Assembly (NCBI GenBank): GCA_009599575.1
Contig: VWND01000076.1
Location: forward strand, 248,001-312,000
Reading direction: 5' to 3'
Origin: Blumeriella jaapii
Lineage: Eukaryota; Ascomycota; Leotiomycetes; Helotiales; Drepanopezizaceae
Length of the DNA: 64,000 nucleotides
Positions 63,325-64,000 of this stretch are shown here, piece by piece. The notes below the pieces were generated by a model. That model was not told the DNA's origin and made no database searches. It worked only from the letters and a program-made list of their open reading frames with translations. How positions within the stretch are numbered: position 1 is the stretch's first letter; the number at the start of each line of letters is the position of its first letter. A program made the position numbers and the translations under genes.

Positions 63325-64000
63325 GGTGAGGGTCGAAGGGCGACGTCAACAATACCGAGCCGACTCGAGACGGGCGAAGCGAGGCGTAGCGAAGCGTAGC
63401 GACGAGCGGCGAGCGGCGAAGAGTATCGCGACTCTCACCCCAGGCGGCAGCAGGACAAGAGATCTTAAGAGTCTTGAACGTCGAGGCCAAGAAGCTTAAG
63501 CTTTCAGAGCGACAGCCCGCAGGAAGCTTTTTTGCTTGGGACGAGCAGGGGCGAGACTCGGGAAGACGCAGACTCGAAGCTCGTCGACCTTTGATCTCGG
63601 GTGGTGAGGGGGGAAGGCAGAGCCGACACCACGGACCCGGGTGCTGCGGATGGGGTTAGGAATGGGGATTTCTCGATAGAGACCGCTTTGGATCTGAGAT
63701 CACGCGGAAGCCACCAAGAATTGCGTGCTCTCTGCGCAGTTTGGATTCGCTGGAGAGGGCGGAGAGGGCGGAGAGGGCAGTGTGATAGGCCCAGCGGGCG
63801 TATGGGCAAAGGGAGAGAGAGACCCTTGAAGAGGCGTGAGAGCTGATCCGTTCTAGAAGTCCTCAAGGTCAGGTAGCCAGGTAGCCAGCCCGACAGTGGC
63901 GCCGAGGGAAAAGTGCTGGAAAAGTGATAAGCGTGGTACAGTATGTATGTAAACAAAAGGGTCGGCTACTTCTGGTAGTACCTGACAGTAGATCGTCGTT
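63325..64000. promoter_or_regulatory. Sulfate permease upstream region
   Basis: Contains short GCGAAGC/GTAGCGA-type repeats at about 63375-63420, GGAGAGGGC repeats at about 63753-63780 and a GTACAGTATGTATG motif near 63937. No gene. Confidence 0.45.

Noticed and set aside
1..64000. tRNA genes, CRISPR arrays, rRNA, intact transposons, secondary-metabolite cluster
   Set aside because: Looked for by eye on both strands; no cloverleaf with a proper T-loop, no regularly spaced repeats, no transposase, reverse transcriptase, PKS or NRPS motifs were seen.

Overview
The window is nuclear DNA from a filamentous ascomycete (Pezizomycotina). The signs are short GT-AG introns (about 44-250 nt, many with CTAAC/CTGAC-like branch sites), compact intergenic regions full of simple repeats, and a gene set typical of that group (hxB-type Moco sulfurase, DUF1479, DUF2406, DUF3602, 2EXR, BAH-PHD, Kar9 and CLIP-170 homologues). 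I cannot place it to class or species. All exon models were assembled by hand from splice signals, reading phase and family knowledge.

Layout. 0-10.5 kb: the 3' end of a PH-domain gene, a mitoribosomal SOD-like protein (-), Moco sulfurase (+), a dienelactone-hydrolase-type enzyme (+), and a seven-exon 2EXR/F-box-like gene (+). 10.5-12.7 kb: repeat-rich, no gene. 12.7-22.8 kb: KAR9 (-), ADE17 purine enzyme (-) and CLIP-170/Bik1 (-). 22.8-25.8 kb: no convincing gene. 25.8-37.2 kb: thioredoxin-PITH protein, a small cell-surface protein, a DUF1479 oxygenase-like protein, a small orphan ORF, an MFS monocarboxylate-type transporter, a BAH-PHD chromatin reader and a DUF3602 protein, all on the minus strand. 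38-38.7 kb: a decayed mitochondrial phosphate-carrier copy. 39.4-47.4 kb: CBS-domain protein (+), FUN30/SMARCAD1 remodeller (-), VMA21 (+), DUF2406 protein (-). 49.7-63.3 kb: ribosomal protein eL33 (-), glucose-6-phosphate dehydrogenase (+), ERV46 (-), MEX67 (+), sulfate permease (-).

Most genes are unlinked housekeeping functions and there is no metabolic cluster. Thematic neighbours are two microtubule plus-end proteins (Kar9, CLIP-170) about 4 kb apart and two chromatin proteins (BAH-PHD, FUN30) in the same 10 kb.

The most striking property is that several conserved genes (ADE17, MFS, FUN30, ERV46, possibly BAH-PHD) are broken by 1-2 nt shifts at homopolymers or dinucleotide runs. This suggests indel errors in the assembly rather than biology. 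The second is a dispersed family of (TACAG)n/(TACTG)n palindromes and TAGG/CCTA runs in nearly every intergenic region. I found no tRNA, CRISPR array, intact transposon or clearly new system.
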